A stretch of DNA of 33,503 nucleotides from JBKQHQ01 sp052148715 (lineage in GTDB: Bacteria > Pseudomonadota > Alphaproteobacteria > Rhizobiales > Xanthobacteraceae). Made by a program: the position numbers and the translations under genes. Below, one piece after another: positions 14,624-22,539 of the stretch; position 1 is the stretch's first letter, and each line of letters begins with the position of its first letter. A model generated the notes under the pieces. That model had not been told where the DNA came from. It did no database searches and worked only from the letters and a program-made list of their open reading frames with translations. Where the stretch lies: contig JBKQHQ010000026.1 of assembly GCA_052148715.1 (NCBI GenBank), positions 1-33,503 on the forward strand, given 5' to 3'.

Positions 14624-17170
14624 TCATCGCTGCCACAGAATCCGTGCGTCCTCCAGCGGGATCGCCACGCCCTCCCTGTGCGGCATCACGCGCGCCGTGA
14701 ATTCCGCCGGCGACCGGGCGGCGGACACGGCAGCGCTGTAGACGTAGCCGCCGGTCGCGCCGGCCAATGGGCGAACGCGCTTCATCTCCTGCCGCACAGG
14801 AGGACCGCCCGTGACGCCGTCGGCGTACAGTTCTACGCGCACTGCGTTGGGGTCGAGGCCATCGAGATACACCTGCACTTCAAATATGAGGTTGTCGCCG
14901 GCGGTCTCATGCTTCACCTCGCCGAAGCGTAGCTTGGCCCATTTCTGTTGCAGACTGTGCTGCCATTCGACCATTTGCCTGCCGATTGCGCTCTTATTGG
15001 CGGCGCGCGAGCGGTAGGCAGCCGCAGCCGGAAGATAGAGTTGCTCGGCGTATTCGCACTCGGAGCGATTGGTGGAGAAGCGCGGCGTCAACTGCGCCAT
15101 GCTTTCCCGCATCCGCTTGATCCATGCAATGGGAATGCCGTTCCGGTCGCGGGCATAAAACTCCGGGATGACTTCGCGCTCGAGCAGGCCGTAGAGCGCG
15201 TCGGCTTCCACCGCGTCCCAGTCGTGATCGTCGTCATGCTCCTGGCCGTCGCCCAACGCCCACCCCACTTCGGGCGTGTAGGCTTCGGCCCACCAGCCGT
15301 CCAATTCCGAGAGATTGATGCCGCCATTGACCAGCACTTTCATGCCGCTCGTTCCACACGCCTCCCAGGGGCGCCGTGGCGTGTTGAGCCAGACATCAAC
15401 CCCTTGCACCAGCTGTTCCGTCAACAGCATGTCGTAGTCACTGAGGAAAATCGCATGCGGGCGCACCTCGGGCCGCCGGATGAACTGTATCCATTCCTGG
15501 ATCAGGGCTTGGCCCGGACGGTCCTCGGGATGAGCCTTGCCGGCGATGATGAGCTGGACGGGGCGCTCGGGATTTTGCAGAAGGCGCAACAAACGCTCCC
15601 GATCATGCAGCAGCAGCTCCGGTCGCTTGTAGGTCGCGAAGCGGCGGGCAAAGCCGAGCGTCAAAATGTCGGGATCGAACAGATGCTTCGCGGCGTCGAC
15701 CGCCGCGGGCGAGGCGCCGGCCGCGGCCAGCTGCTTGGACAATCGTTCGCGAGCGTATTCAACGAGCGTCGTTCTGGCGGCGGCGCGAAATTGCCAGAGA
15801 CCGGCGTCGGAGGCGCGGCGAATGTCCCGCTCCATGGTTTCCACCGCTCCGAGCCAGCGGTCCTTGCCGCAAGCCGCCGTCCAAAGATCGTCGGCCGGGG
15901 CCGAATCCCAGGTCGGCATGTGGACGCCGTTGGTCACATGTCCGACCGGCACTTCGTCCGCCGGCCAGCGCGGAAAGAGCGGCTCGAAGAGCTGCCGACT
16001 CACCTTGCCGTGCAAGCGGCTCACACCATTGACCGCCCCGCTCCCGCGGACCGCCAGATAGGCCATGTTGAAACGTTCCGACGCGTCGTTCGGGTCTTGG
16101 CGGCCCAAGGCCAGCAAATCATGGCGTGTTATGCCGAGCCTCTGCTCGGCATAACCGCCGAGGTATTGCTCGATGAGGGCCGGAGCGAAACGGTCGAAGC
16201 CGGCGGCCACTGCGGTGTGGGTGGTAAAGAGATTCCCCGCGCGCGTGACCGCCAGCGCTACGTCGAAGGGCTGCGCGTTCGCTTGCATGAAACAGCGTGC
16301 GCGTTCCAGCACGGCGAAGGCCGCATGCCCTTCATTCAGATGACAGACCTCCGGCTGGATGCCGAGCGCATCAAGCAGTCGCCACCCGCCGATCCCGAGG
16401 AGCAGCTCCTGCTGCAGGCGCAGCTCCGGCCCGCCGCCATACAGCTCGCTCGTGATCCCGCGGCGCGCGGGGACGTTCGCCGCGTCATTGCTGTCCAGCA
16501 AGTAAAGCTTCACTCTGCCGACTTGGACCTGCCAGCCGCGCAGCCAGACCGAGTAACCCGGCAGGGCGATCTCCAACCGCAGCCACTCGCCGTTCGCTTG
16601 GCGCAAAGGCGTGACCGGCAATTGGCCGGGATCGTTGTAAGGGTAAATGGCCTGCTGCGCTCCGGCCGGATCGATGACCTGGCGAAAATAGCCTTGCTGA
16701 TAGAGCAACCCCACGCCCACCACCGGCACGCCCAGATCGCTAGCGGCCTTGAGCTGGTCGCCGGCCACGTTGCCAAGCCCGCCTGAGTAGATGGGCAACG
16801 CTTCGCTCAACATGAATTCCATGCTGAAATACGCGACGCAGCTCAGCGGAGATTGCGGATAAGTCTGCTGAAACCACGCGGGCGCCGCCGCGGCATCGCG
16901 CCTCGCTCGTACCAGGTCGTCAACGTTGTTGCGGAACGTCGGATCGCCCAAGACCCGCTGGAGCTTCTCGCGCGAGACCGTCTGCAGGACCACCCAAGGG
17001 TTATGCGTGAGCTCCCACAGCACCGGATCAAGCTCACGCCACACCTGATCAGTGGCGTGGTTCCACGACGAACGCATATCGAGCGCAAGCTCGGCAAGCG
17101 AATCGAAGCCGTCCACGTCGGCGGACGGAAGATGCTCGTGCGCGAGACCGACCAGTGCTTGCTCGCTCAC
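14624..17170 (-). CDS. glgP: Alpha-glucan (glycogen/maltodextrin) phosphorylase
   Basis: The 848-aa product cleaves alpha-1,4-glucan with phosphate to release glucose-1-phosphate. It has the plan of the long phosphorylase group with an N-terminal DUF3417 domain (about 1-110). Markers are YFSMEFMLSEALPIYSGGLG with NVAGDQLKAASDLG, NEGHAAFAVLE, FTTHTAVAAGFD, HVTNGVHMPTW, and the pyridoxal-phosphate Lys near 611 in ACGTSGMKVLVNGG. The last 120 residues form a beta-rich tail typical of this group. The start is a GTG at 17170 that overlaps the phosphoglucomutase stop (GTGA), with AAGGA 7 nt upstream. A longer upstream frame reads only Arg-rich shadow sequence. The overlap indicates translational coupling, and the two enzymes catalyse consecutive steps. 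Confidence 0.92.
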   Translation of the reverse strand: MSEQALVGLAHEHLPSADVDGFDSLAELALDMRSSWNHATDQVWRELDPVLWELTHNPWVVLQTVSREKLQRVLGDPTFRNNVDDLVRARRDAAAAPAWFQQTYPQSPLSCVAYFSMEFMLSEALPIYSGGLGNVAGDQLKAASDLGVPVVGVGLLYQQGYFRQVIDPAGAQQAIYPYNDPGQLPVTPLRQANGEWLRLEIALPGYSVWLRGWQVQVGRVKLYLLDSNDAANVPARRGITSELYGGGPELRLQQELLLGIGGWRLLDALGIQPEVCHLNEGHAAFAVLERARCFMQANAQPFDVALAVTRAGNLFTTHTAVAAGFDRFAPALIEQYLGGYAEQRLGITRHDLLALGRQDPNDASERFNMAYLAVRGSGAVNGVSRLHGKVSRQLFEPLFPRWPADEVPVGHVTNGVHMPTWDSAPADDLWTAACGKDRWLGAVETMERDIRRASDAGLWQFRAAARTTLVEYARERLSKQLAAAGASPAAVDAAKHLFDPDILTLGFARRFATYKRPELLLHDRERLLRLLQNPERPVQLIIAGKAHPEDRPGQALIQEWIQFIRRPEVRPHAIFLSDYDMLLTEQLVQGVDVWLNTPRRPWEACGTSGMKVLVNGGINLSELDGWWAEAYTPEVGWALGDGQEHDDDHDWDAVEADALYGLLEREVIPEFYARDRNGIPIAWIKRMRESMAQLTPRFSTNRSECEYAEQLYLPAAAAYRSRAANKSAIGRQMVEWQHSLQQKWAKLRFGEVKHETAGDNLIFEVQVYLDGLDPNAVRVELYADGVTGGPPVRQEMKRVRPLAGATGGYVYSAAVSAARSPAEFTARVMPHREGVAIPLEDARILWQR

Positions 17171-18858
17171 TGCCGGTCCTTCGCATTCTCGGGCGCCGAC
17201 AGCGCGGCATCGACGATGGCCTGCGCTTCCGCCTGGATGCGGTGCAGATGATCGGCTCCGCGAAAACTCTCGGCATATATCTTGTAGATGTCCTCCGTGC
17301 CGGACGGACGCGCTGCAAACCATCCGCTTGCGGCAATCACCTTCAAACCGCCGATGGCCGCGCCGTTGCCGGGAGCCTGGGTGAGGATGCTCTGGATTTT
17401 TTCGCCGGCCAACTCCGCGGATAGTATCTGCTTTGGCGAAAGCTTCGCCAGCATTTGCTTCTGCTCCGCAGTAGCCGGCGCCTCAACCCGACCGTAAGCC
17501 GGCTCGCCGAACTCGCGCGCGAGCTCGCGGTAGACCTCGCCGGGATCGCGGCCCAGGCGTGCGGTCATCTCCGCCGACAGCAAAGCCGGGACGATGCCGT
17601 CTTTGTCGGTGCTCCAGACGCTGCCATCCCGACGGACAAAAGACGCGCCCGCACTCTCTTCCCCGCCAAAGCCGAGCGAGCCGTCGAGCAGGCCATCCAC
17701 AAACCACTTGAAGCCGACCGGCACCTCGTAGAGCTTGCGGCCGAGCTTCGCCGTGACGCGATCGATCATCTGGCTGCTGACGATCGTCTTGCCAACGGCC
17801 GCATCCTTGCTCCACTTCGTCCGATGCTCGAAGAGGTAGAGAATGGCGGCCGACAGATAATGGTTGGGTGGGAGCAGCCCGACGCTCTTGGTGACGATCC
17901 CATGCCGATCGTGGTCGGTATCGCAGGCGAAGGCGACGTCGAACTGATCCTTGAGGGCGATCAAGCTCTGCATCGCGTAGGATGACGACGGATCCATGCG
18001 AATCCGACCGTCCCAATCGACCGTCATGAACCGGAAGGTCGGATCGACGACTTCGTTCACAACCGTGAGATTCAAACCATAGCGCTCGGCAATCGGCCCC
18101 CAGTAATGAACGCCGGCGCCGCCAAGCGGATCAACGCCCATCCTGATGTTAGCGCCACGAACCACATCCAGGTCGAGCACGCTGCCGAGATCGCCAACGT
18201 AGGCGTTGAGAAAATCATGCCGATGCGTGGTGCCGGCGCGCCGGGCCTGCTCGTAAGGAATTCTTTTTACGCCCTGAAGGCCGCTTTCCAGAAGCGCATT
18301 GGCCCTCGCCTCGATCCATCCCGTGACGTCCTTATCCGCCGGCCCGCCATTGGGCGGATTGTACTTGAAGCCGCCGTCCTCCGGCGGATTGTGCGAAGGC
18401 GTGATCACAATGCCGTCCGCCAGCCCGGTATCGCGGCCGCGATTGTAGACGAGTATTGCGTGAGAAATCACGGGAGTGGGCGTGTATTCGTCCTTATCCG
18501 CGAGCATCACGTCCACACCATTGGCCGCCAGCACTTCGAGCGCGCTGGCACGGGCCGGCACGGACAGTGCGTGCGTGTCGATGCCGAGGAAGAGCGGACC
18601 GCCTATGCCCTTTTGCTTGCGGTAATCACAAATAGCCTGGCTGGTGGCCAAGACATGCCGTTCGTTGAACGTGCAGGCAAAGGCGGAGCCGCGATGCCCC
18701 GAGGTGCCGAACGCAACCCGCTGCTCCGGCACCGAAGGATCAGGGATGCCGGTGTAGTAGGCCGTAACCAGTCTCGGCACGTCGACCAGCATTGCCGGCG
18801 TGGCCGGTTTGCCTGCCAGGGGACTTATCTTTGCCGGCGCATCCTTTGCGTGACTCAT
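17167..18858 (-). CDS. pgm: Phosphoglucomutase (alpha-D-glucose phosphate-specific)
   Basis: The 563-aa product interconverts glucose-1-phosphate and glucose-6-phosphate, taking the product of the phosphorylase encoded just downstream. The FGTSGHRG N-terminal motif, active-site phosphoserine loop TPSHNPP (Ser near 155), metal-binding DTDHDRHG, sugar-binding GEESAGASF and phosphate-binding RPSGTEDIYKIYAES are all present and intact. The length matches E. coli-type Pgm. Two consecutive ATG codons occur at 18861 and 18858. The Shine-Dalgarno GGAGG is 3 nt from the first and 6 nt from the second, so I favour 18858, which costs one residue. Confidence 0.93.
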   Translation of the reverse strand: MSHAKDAPAKISPLAGKPATPAMLVDVPRLVTAYYTGIPDPSVPEQRVAFGTSGHRGSAFACTFNERHVLATSQAICDYRKQKGIGGPLFLGIDTHALSVPARASALEVLAANGVDVMLADKDEYTPTPVISHAILVYNRGRDTGLADGIVITPSHNPPEDGGFKYNPPNGGPADKDVTGWIEARANALLESGLQGVKRIPYEQARRAGTTHRHDFLNAYVGDLGSVLDLDVVRGANIRMGVDPLGGAGVHYWGPIAERYGLNLTVVNEVVDPTFRFMTVDWDGRIRMDPSSSYAMQSLIALKDQFDVAFACDTDHDRHGIVTKSVGLLPPNHYLSAAILYLFEHRTKWSKDAAVGKTIVSSQMIDRVTAKLGRKLYEVPVGFKWFVDGLLDGSLGFGGEESAGASFVRRDGSVWSTDKDGIVPALLSAEMTARLGRDPGEVYRELAREFGEPAYGRVEAPATAEQKQMLAKLSPKQILSAELAGEKIQSILTQAPGNGAAIGGLKVIAASGWFAARPSGTEDIYKIYAESFRGADHLHRIQAEAQAIVDAALSAPENAKDRQ

Positions 18859-18911
18859 CATGGGCCTCCATGCGGACGATGACCCGCGCCGGAGCTGTCT
18901 TCTCCGGATCG

Positions 18912-18938
18912 AGCATAAGTCTCTCTCAACTTGGTCAA
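18912..18938 (-). promoter_or_regulatory. Weak candidate promoter for pgm-glgP
   Basis: On the minus strand TTGACC (18938-18933) and TATGCT (18917-18912) form a sigma-70-like pair with a 15-nt spacer, which is short. It lies about 50 nt upstream of the pgm start, in the 225-bp gap after the EndoQ-UvrD gene. A 6-bp stem-loop (CCCCTC/GAGGGG, 18993-19011) in the same gap lacks a U-run. Confidence 0.25.
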
Positions 18939-19083
18939 ACGCGCGGTGAGAATAACCTATGACAGAGGCATGATCTCAAGCCCCTTTGGCACCCCCTCTC
19001 CGACCGAGGGGCGCGGCGGACCCGGCGCGGCAATCTACGCTTCCGGGCCGCCTTTGCCCACCCCACGGCGAGCCGCGAGTCTT

Positions 19084-22000
19084 TCAGAATAGATCGAGCT
19101 GTCGGTCCTCGGCGCGGCGGCGCGGCAGGTCGGCCTGTTGATGCTGCACGAGCGCGGCCTCGATGGCGCGTAGGAACGGCGACGGATCGAGCTTGCGCGC
19201 GCGCCCGCGCCAATGCCGCGTGAGGGCGCGGCTGACGAACAGATGGTCTTCGGCTCGCGTCATGGCGACATAGAGCAGCCGGCGCTCCTCCGCGGCGGCG
19301 GCCGGGTCGAGCTCACCCCAATAGAGCGGCACGAGGCCATCCTCGAGCCCGACAATGAAGACCACGGGAAATTCAAGCCCCTTGGCGGCGTGCATGGTGA
19401 GGAGCGATACCCGGTCCGCGCGCGGATCCAAGAGGTCCGCTTCGGTCGCCAGGGCGGCGGCCGCGAAGAAGCGGGGCCGATCCTGATCACACGTGGCGGC
19501 CAGCGTCTTGAGCTGCGCCAATCCCTGTGACAGCGCCGCGGGGTCGCAAGCCTCCTCGCTCCGCTGCAGGCGTTCGGCGGCGGCATCGAGCGCGCCGATC
19601 AGCGCGGCATCCGGCAGGTCGCGGTCAAGCTCCCGCAGCAGCGCGCGAACGGCCGGCTGATCCGCGATCAGCTCGTGGGAACCTTTCTTGAACGGCATGC
19701 CCGAACGCGACAGCGCCTCGCCGAGCGCCGTCGACTGCGCCTCGGTCCGGTAGAGCACGGCGAAGTCGGCAAAGCTCAAACCGGTGTCGCGCGAACCGGC
19801 GGCGCGGCCACTGTCGATGGAAAAGAAGCTGTGACCGCCGATCAGCCGCTCGATCGTCGCCACCACGAACTCGGCCTCGGCGCCTTCGCTCGGCGCCGTG
19901 TGGATGGTGATGCGCGAGCACATCTCCCGCACCGTCTCGGAAAAACCCTCGTCCGGCCGCGGCTTGCCGATGACTTGGGCGGAGGCTCGGACGATCGTCC
20001 CGGTCGAGCGGTAGTTGCGCTCGAGATGCACGGCATTGGCGTCCGGATAGGCTGCGTGGAAGCGCTCGAAGCAGGAGGCGTCGGCGCCGCGGAACCCGTA
20101 GATCGCCTGATCGGGATCCCCGATCGCGCAAAGATTGCCCGCGGGCGACGTGAGCAGGCGGAGCAAGCGATATTGCTGCTCATCGACGTCCTGAAACTCG
20201 TCGACGCAGATGTAGCGGAAGCGGTCCTGATAAATCGATGCCGATGCCGGCTCCGCGGTCAGCAGATCGACCGAGCGGCCGACCAGATCGTCGAAATCGA
20301 TCCAGTTGCGCGCCGTCAGTGCCTGCGTATAGGCGGCCCAGGCGTCGGCGACATCGCCGCTTGCCGCGGCGCCGGTGCGCTTCGCCTTGGAAATGGCGCG
20401 CAACAGGCGCTCTGCCCTGGTCGTTGAAACGCAAAGCGTTGTGGCGAGCGCGTCGACCCGCTCGGCCGCCGCGGCAATGCGGAAGCCGGGCTGCAGGCCG
20501 ACGCGCGCGCCGTCCTCGCGCAAAATGGCAAGCCCCAAGGAATGAAAGGTGTGAATGGCGACCTGCGCCGCACCCGCCGGAATGAGCGCGCCAAGCCGCT
20601 CCTGCATCTCGGCCGCCGCCCGTCGCGTGAAGGTGATGGCGAGACAGGACGCGGCCGGTACGCCGCGCTCCACCACGAGATGGGCGAGCCGATGCGTGAG
20701 CGTGCGCGTCTTGCCGGATCCCGGGCCGGCCAGGATAAGCAGCGGACCCTCGGTGATCTCGGCGGCGGCGCGCTGATCAGGATCGAGGCCGGCGAGAATA
20801 CTCTTGGGCATTTCCGCCTCTGGCTCAGGCTCCGGCACGACCTCAGCGGATGGAACGAGGGTCGGTGCTTGCTCGGCGGCCAACAGCGGCAGCGGTTGAT
20901 CCACCTGCTTTCGGGCGAAGATGGGGACATCGAACAGAAACCCGCCTCCCGTGCGCCGCTCCAGCTCGTCGTCCTGAAACAGACGGATCACGCCGTACTC
21001 GCCGTCATATCCCGCCTCGCGGATGACGGCCCCGGCGCGCAGCCGCGCCACCGCCTCGGCCACCAGCGCGGACTCCTTGCGCGCGATGTCTTCGACCGGA
21101 ACGGAATTGAGGATCGTGAGCTCGGGTCCGAGCGTTGCCAGCAGCCGGTTGTAGCTGCGCTCCACGGCCTTACTAGCCGGGCCGCTGGCGGCGAGCTCGG
21201 ACAAAATCTCCGGCAGCGGCACGAGGCTCGACACCGCCCCGGCATTCGGCGGCGGCAGTGCTTGCGCCTCGTCACGGTCGGCCAGGGTCTCCACCCGATG
21301 CGCGACGCCAATCGTCAGGGGCTCGCCGCAGACCGGACAACGTGCGCCGCGCGCGAGCGTCTCCTGCGGGGTGAACCGCACACCGCATTTGCGGTGCCCG
21401 TCGAGATGATACTTTCCTTCCTCGGGAAAGAATTCGACGGTGCCGACGTAGCCCTCGCCGCCCTCAAGCGCGCGCCGGATGGCAAAGTAATCAACGTCGC
21501 AGTCGAACAGGGTCGCTTCACGTCCGAGCTTGCCGGGCGAATGGGCATCGGAATTCGATGTGAGACGGTAACGGTCGAGGAACGAGACGCGCCAGTTCAT
21601 CGCCGGATCGGACGACAGCCCGGTCTCGACCGCGTGGATATGACCCGCAAGATCGCCATAGCATTCGACGATGGAATTGAAGCCGGACTGCGATCCGAGC
21701 GCCGCAAACCACGGCGTCCAGATATGCGCGGGCACCAGATAAGCGCCGGGACCCGCCTCGAGCGTGATCTCCAGGAGGTCGCGCGAGTCAAGACCGAGGA
21801 TCGGACGCCCGTCGGACGCGATATTGCCGATGCGCGCAAGCCTGGCGGCGAGACGATCGACGGTCGCGAAATCGGGCGCGTAAATCAGATGATGGATTTT
21901 CCGCGTGCGGTCGCCCTTCTTGTAGATCGTGGAGATCTCGACGGAGAGCATGAACCGCACCGGGCGGCGGCACGACGCGGGGAGTTTTTGCGCGATCGCC

Positions 22001-22215
22001 TCGGCGATGTCGTCCTTGAGGCGGTAAAGGCCGGGCGCGTCGGGAACGAGCTTGTCCTTCAGCTCGGCGAGCCAAGCCGGGTGCACGCAATCGCCGGTGC
22101 CGACGAGCGCGATCCCTTTGCGCGCTGCCCAATAGTACAAATGCTCGAGGTCGAGATCGCGGCTGGTCGCCCGCGAATATTTGGAATGGACGTGCAGGTC
22201 GGCGTGAAAACGCAT
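19084..22215 (-). CDS. Fusion of endonuclease Q-type PHP nuclease and UvrD/PcrA-type helicase
   Basis: The 1043-aa protein joins two complete modules. Residues 1-430 match the EndoQ family (PHP fold): DLHVHSKYS (6-14), LVGTGDCVHP, SNSDAHSPGKLGRE (220-233) and a zinc site with C277, C293 and C296 plus nearby His residues (YHLDGHRKCGVRF...CPVCGEPL). EndoQ enzymes nick DNA 5' to deaminated bases and abasic sites. A Pro/Glu linker (about 440-470) leads to a superfamily 1 helicase: AGPGSGKT (496-503), VDEFQDVDEQQ, GDPDQAIYGFRGA, LERNYRST, LLTMHAAKGLEF and RLLYVAMTRAEDH. The last five residues are QLDLF, a consensus sliding-clamp-binding peptide. The ATG at 22215 follows a G-rich Shine-Dalgarno. 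The inferred role is repair of deaminated DNA by coupled incision and unwinding at the replication clamp. Confidence 0.88.
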   Translation of the reverse strand: MRFHADLHVHSKYSRATSRDLDLEHLYYWAARKGIALVGTGDCVHPAWLAELKDKLVPDAPGLYRLKDDIAEAIAQKLPASCRRPVRFMLSVEISTIYKKGDRTRKIHHLIYAPDFATVDRLAARLARIGNIASDGRPILGLDSRDLLEITLEAGPGAYLVPAHIWTPWFAALGSQSGFNSIVECYGDLAGHIHAVETGLSSDPAMNWRVSFLDRYRLTSNSDAHSPGKLGREATLFDCDVDYFAIRRALEGGEGYVGTVEFFPEEGKYHLDGHRKCGVRFTPQETLARGARCPVCGEPLTIGVAHRVETLADRDEAQALPPPNAGAVSSLVPLPEILSELAASGPASKAVERSYNRLLATLGPELTILNSVPVEDIARKESALVAEAVARLRAGAVIREAGYDGEYGVIRLFQDDELERRTGGGFLFDVPIFARKQVDQPLPLLAAEQAPTLVPSAEVVPEPEPEAEMPKSILAGLDPDQRAAAEITEGPLLILAGPGSGKTRTLTHRLAHLVVERGVPAASCLAITFTRRAAAEMQERLGALIPAGAAQVAIHTFHSLGLAILREDGARVGLQPGFRIAAAAERVDALATTLCVSTTRAERLLRAISKAKRTGAAASGDVADAWAAYTQALTARNWIDFDDLVGRSVDLLTAEPASASIYQDRFRYICVDEFQDVDEQQYRLLRLLTSPAGNLCAIGDPDQAIYGFRGADASCFERFHAAYPDANAVHLERNYRSTGTIVRASAQVIGKPRPDEGFSETVREMCSRITIHTAPSEGAEAEFVVATIERLIGGHSFFSIDSGRAAGSRDTGLSFADFAVLYRTEAQSTALGEALSRSGMPFKKGSHELIADQPAVRALLRELDRDLPDAALIGALDAAAERLQRSEEACDPAALSQGLAQLKTLAATCDQDRPRFFAAAALATEADLLDPRADRVSLLTMHAAKGLEFPVVFIVGLEDGLVPLYWGELDPAAAAEERRLLYVAMTRAEDHLFVSRALTRHWRGRARKLDPSPFLRAIEAALVQHQQADLPRRRAEDRQLDLF

Positions 22216-22539
22216 CCGTCCCCCGTGGCGGCATGACTGCTCGCGCGTTTCCGCCGCGGACGGCGCGCCGAATCATGGAGGCGCAGTATAGGACGCCGGC
22301 GTGCGCGCTCGTGTCGACGCGAGGGCCCTGTGGATAGGGCTCTCGGCATAGGAATACCCGAATGCCTCGCGGTTCTTGAACTGCGCCGGCGATGGGCCTC
22401 GCGCCCGCGCCCGCAGGGACCTCGACAAACCTGGGAGCGATGTCACCCATACGTAATGTTACTTAATTAGAAATAGCTACTTTCTTCACACTTGACGTTC
22501 ACACAATTAGCGCCGTCTTTAGAATCGGGGTTTTCCCTC
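22216..22539. other. Divergent intergenic region between the EndoQ-UvrD and chemoreceptor genes
   Basis: The left two thirds are GC-rich with no structure I can defend. The right third (about 22450-22530) is clearly AT-rich and probably carries the chemoreceptor promoter. A TTGACG occurs at 22492-22497, but the nearest -10-like hexamer (TAGAAT, 22520) is 22 nt away, too far for a normal promoter. The small inverted repeat GTAA-TG-TTAC lies at about 22454-22463. Confidence 0.4.

Noticed and set aside
14948..16786. Long plus-strand frame opposite alpha-glucan phosphorylase
   Set aside because: Antisense shadow of a well-supported gene, with no motif or ribosome binding site.
18993..19011. CCCCTC/GAGGGG hairpin as a terminator of the EndoQ-UvrD gene
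   Set aside because: The stem is only 6 bp, with a 7-nt loop and no U-run, more than 70 nt after the stop.
20542..22236. Long plus-strand open frame opposite the EndoQ-UvrD gene
   Set aside because: It is an antisense shadow: Arg/Gly/His-rich, no family motif, and wholly opposite a gene with complete enzymatic motifs.
22492..22525. Sigma-70 promoter for the chemoreceptor (TTGACG with TAGAAT)
   Set aside because: The spacer is 22 nt, too long for a functional pair.
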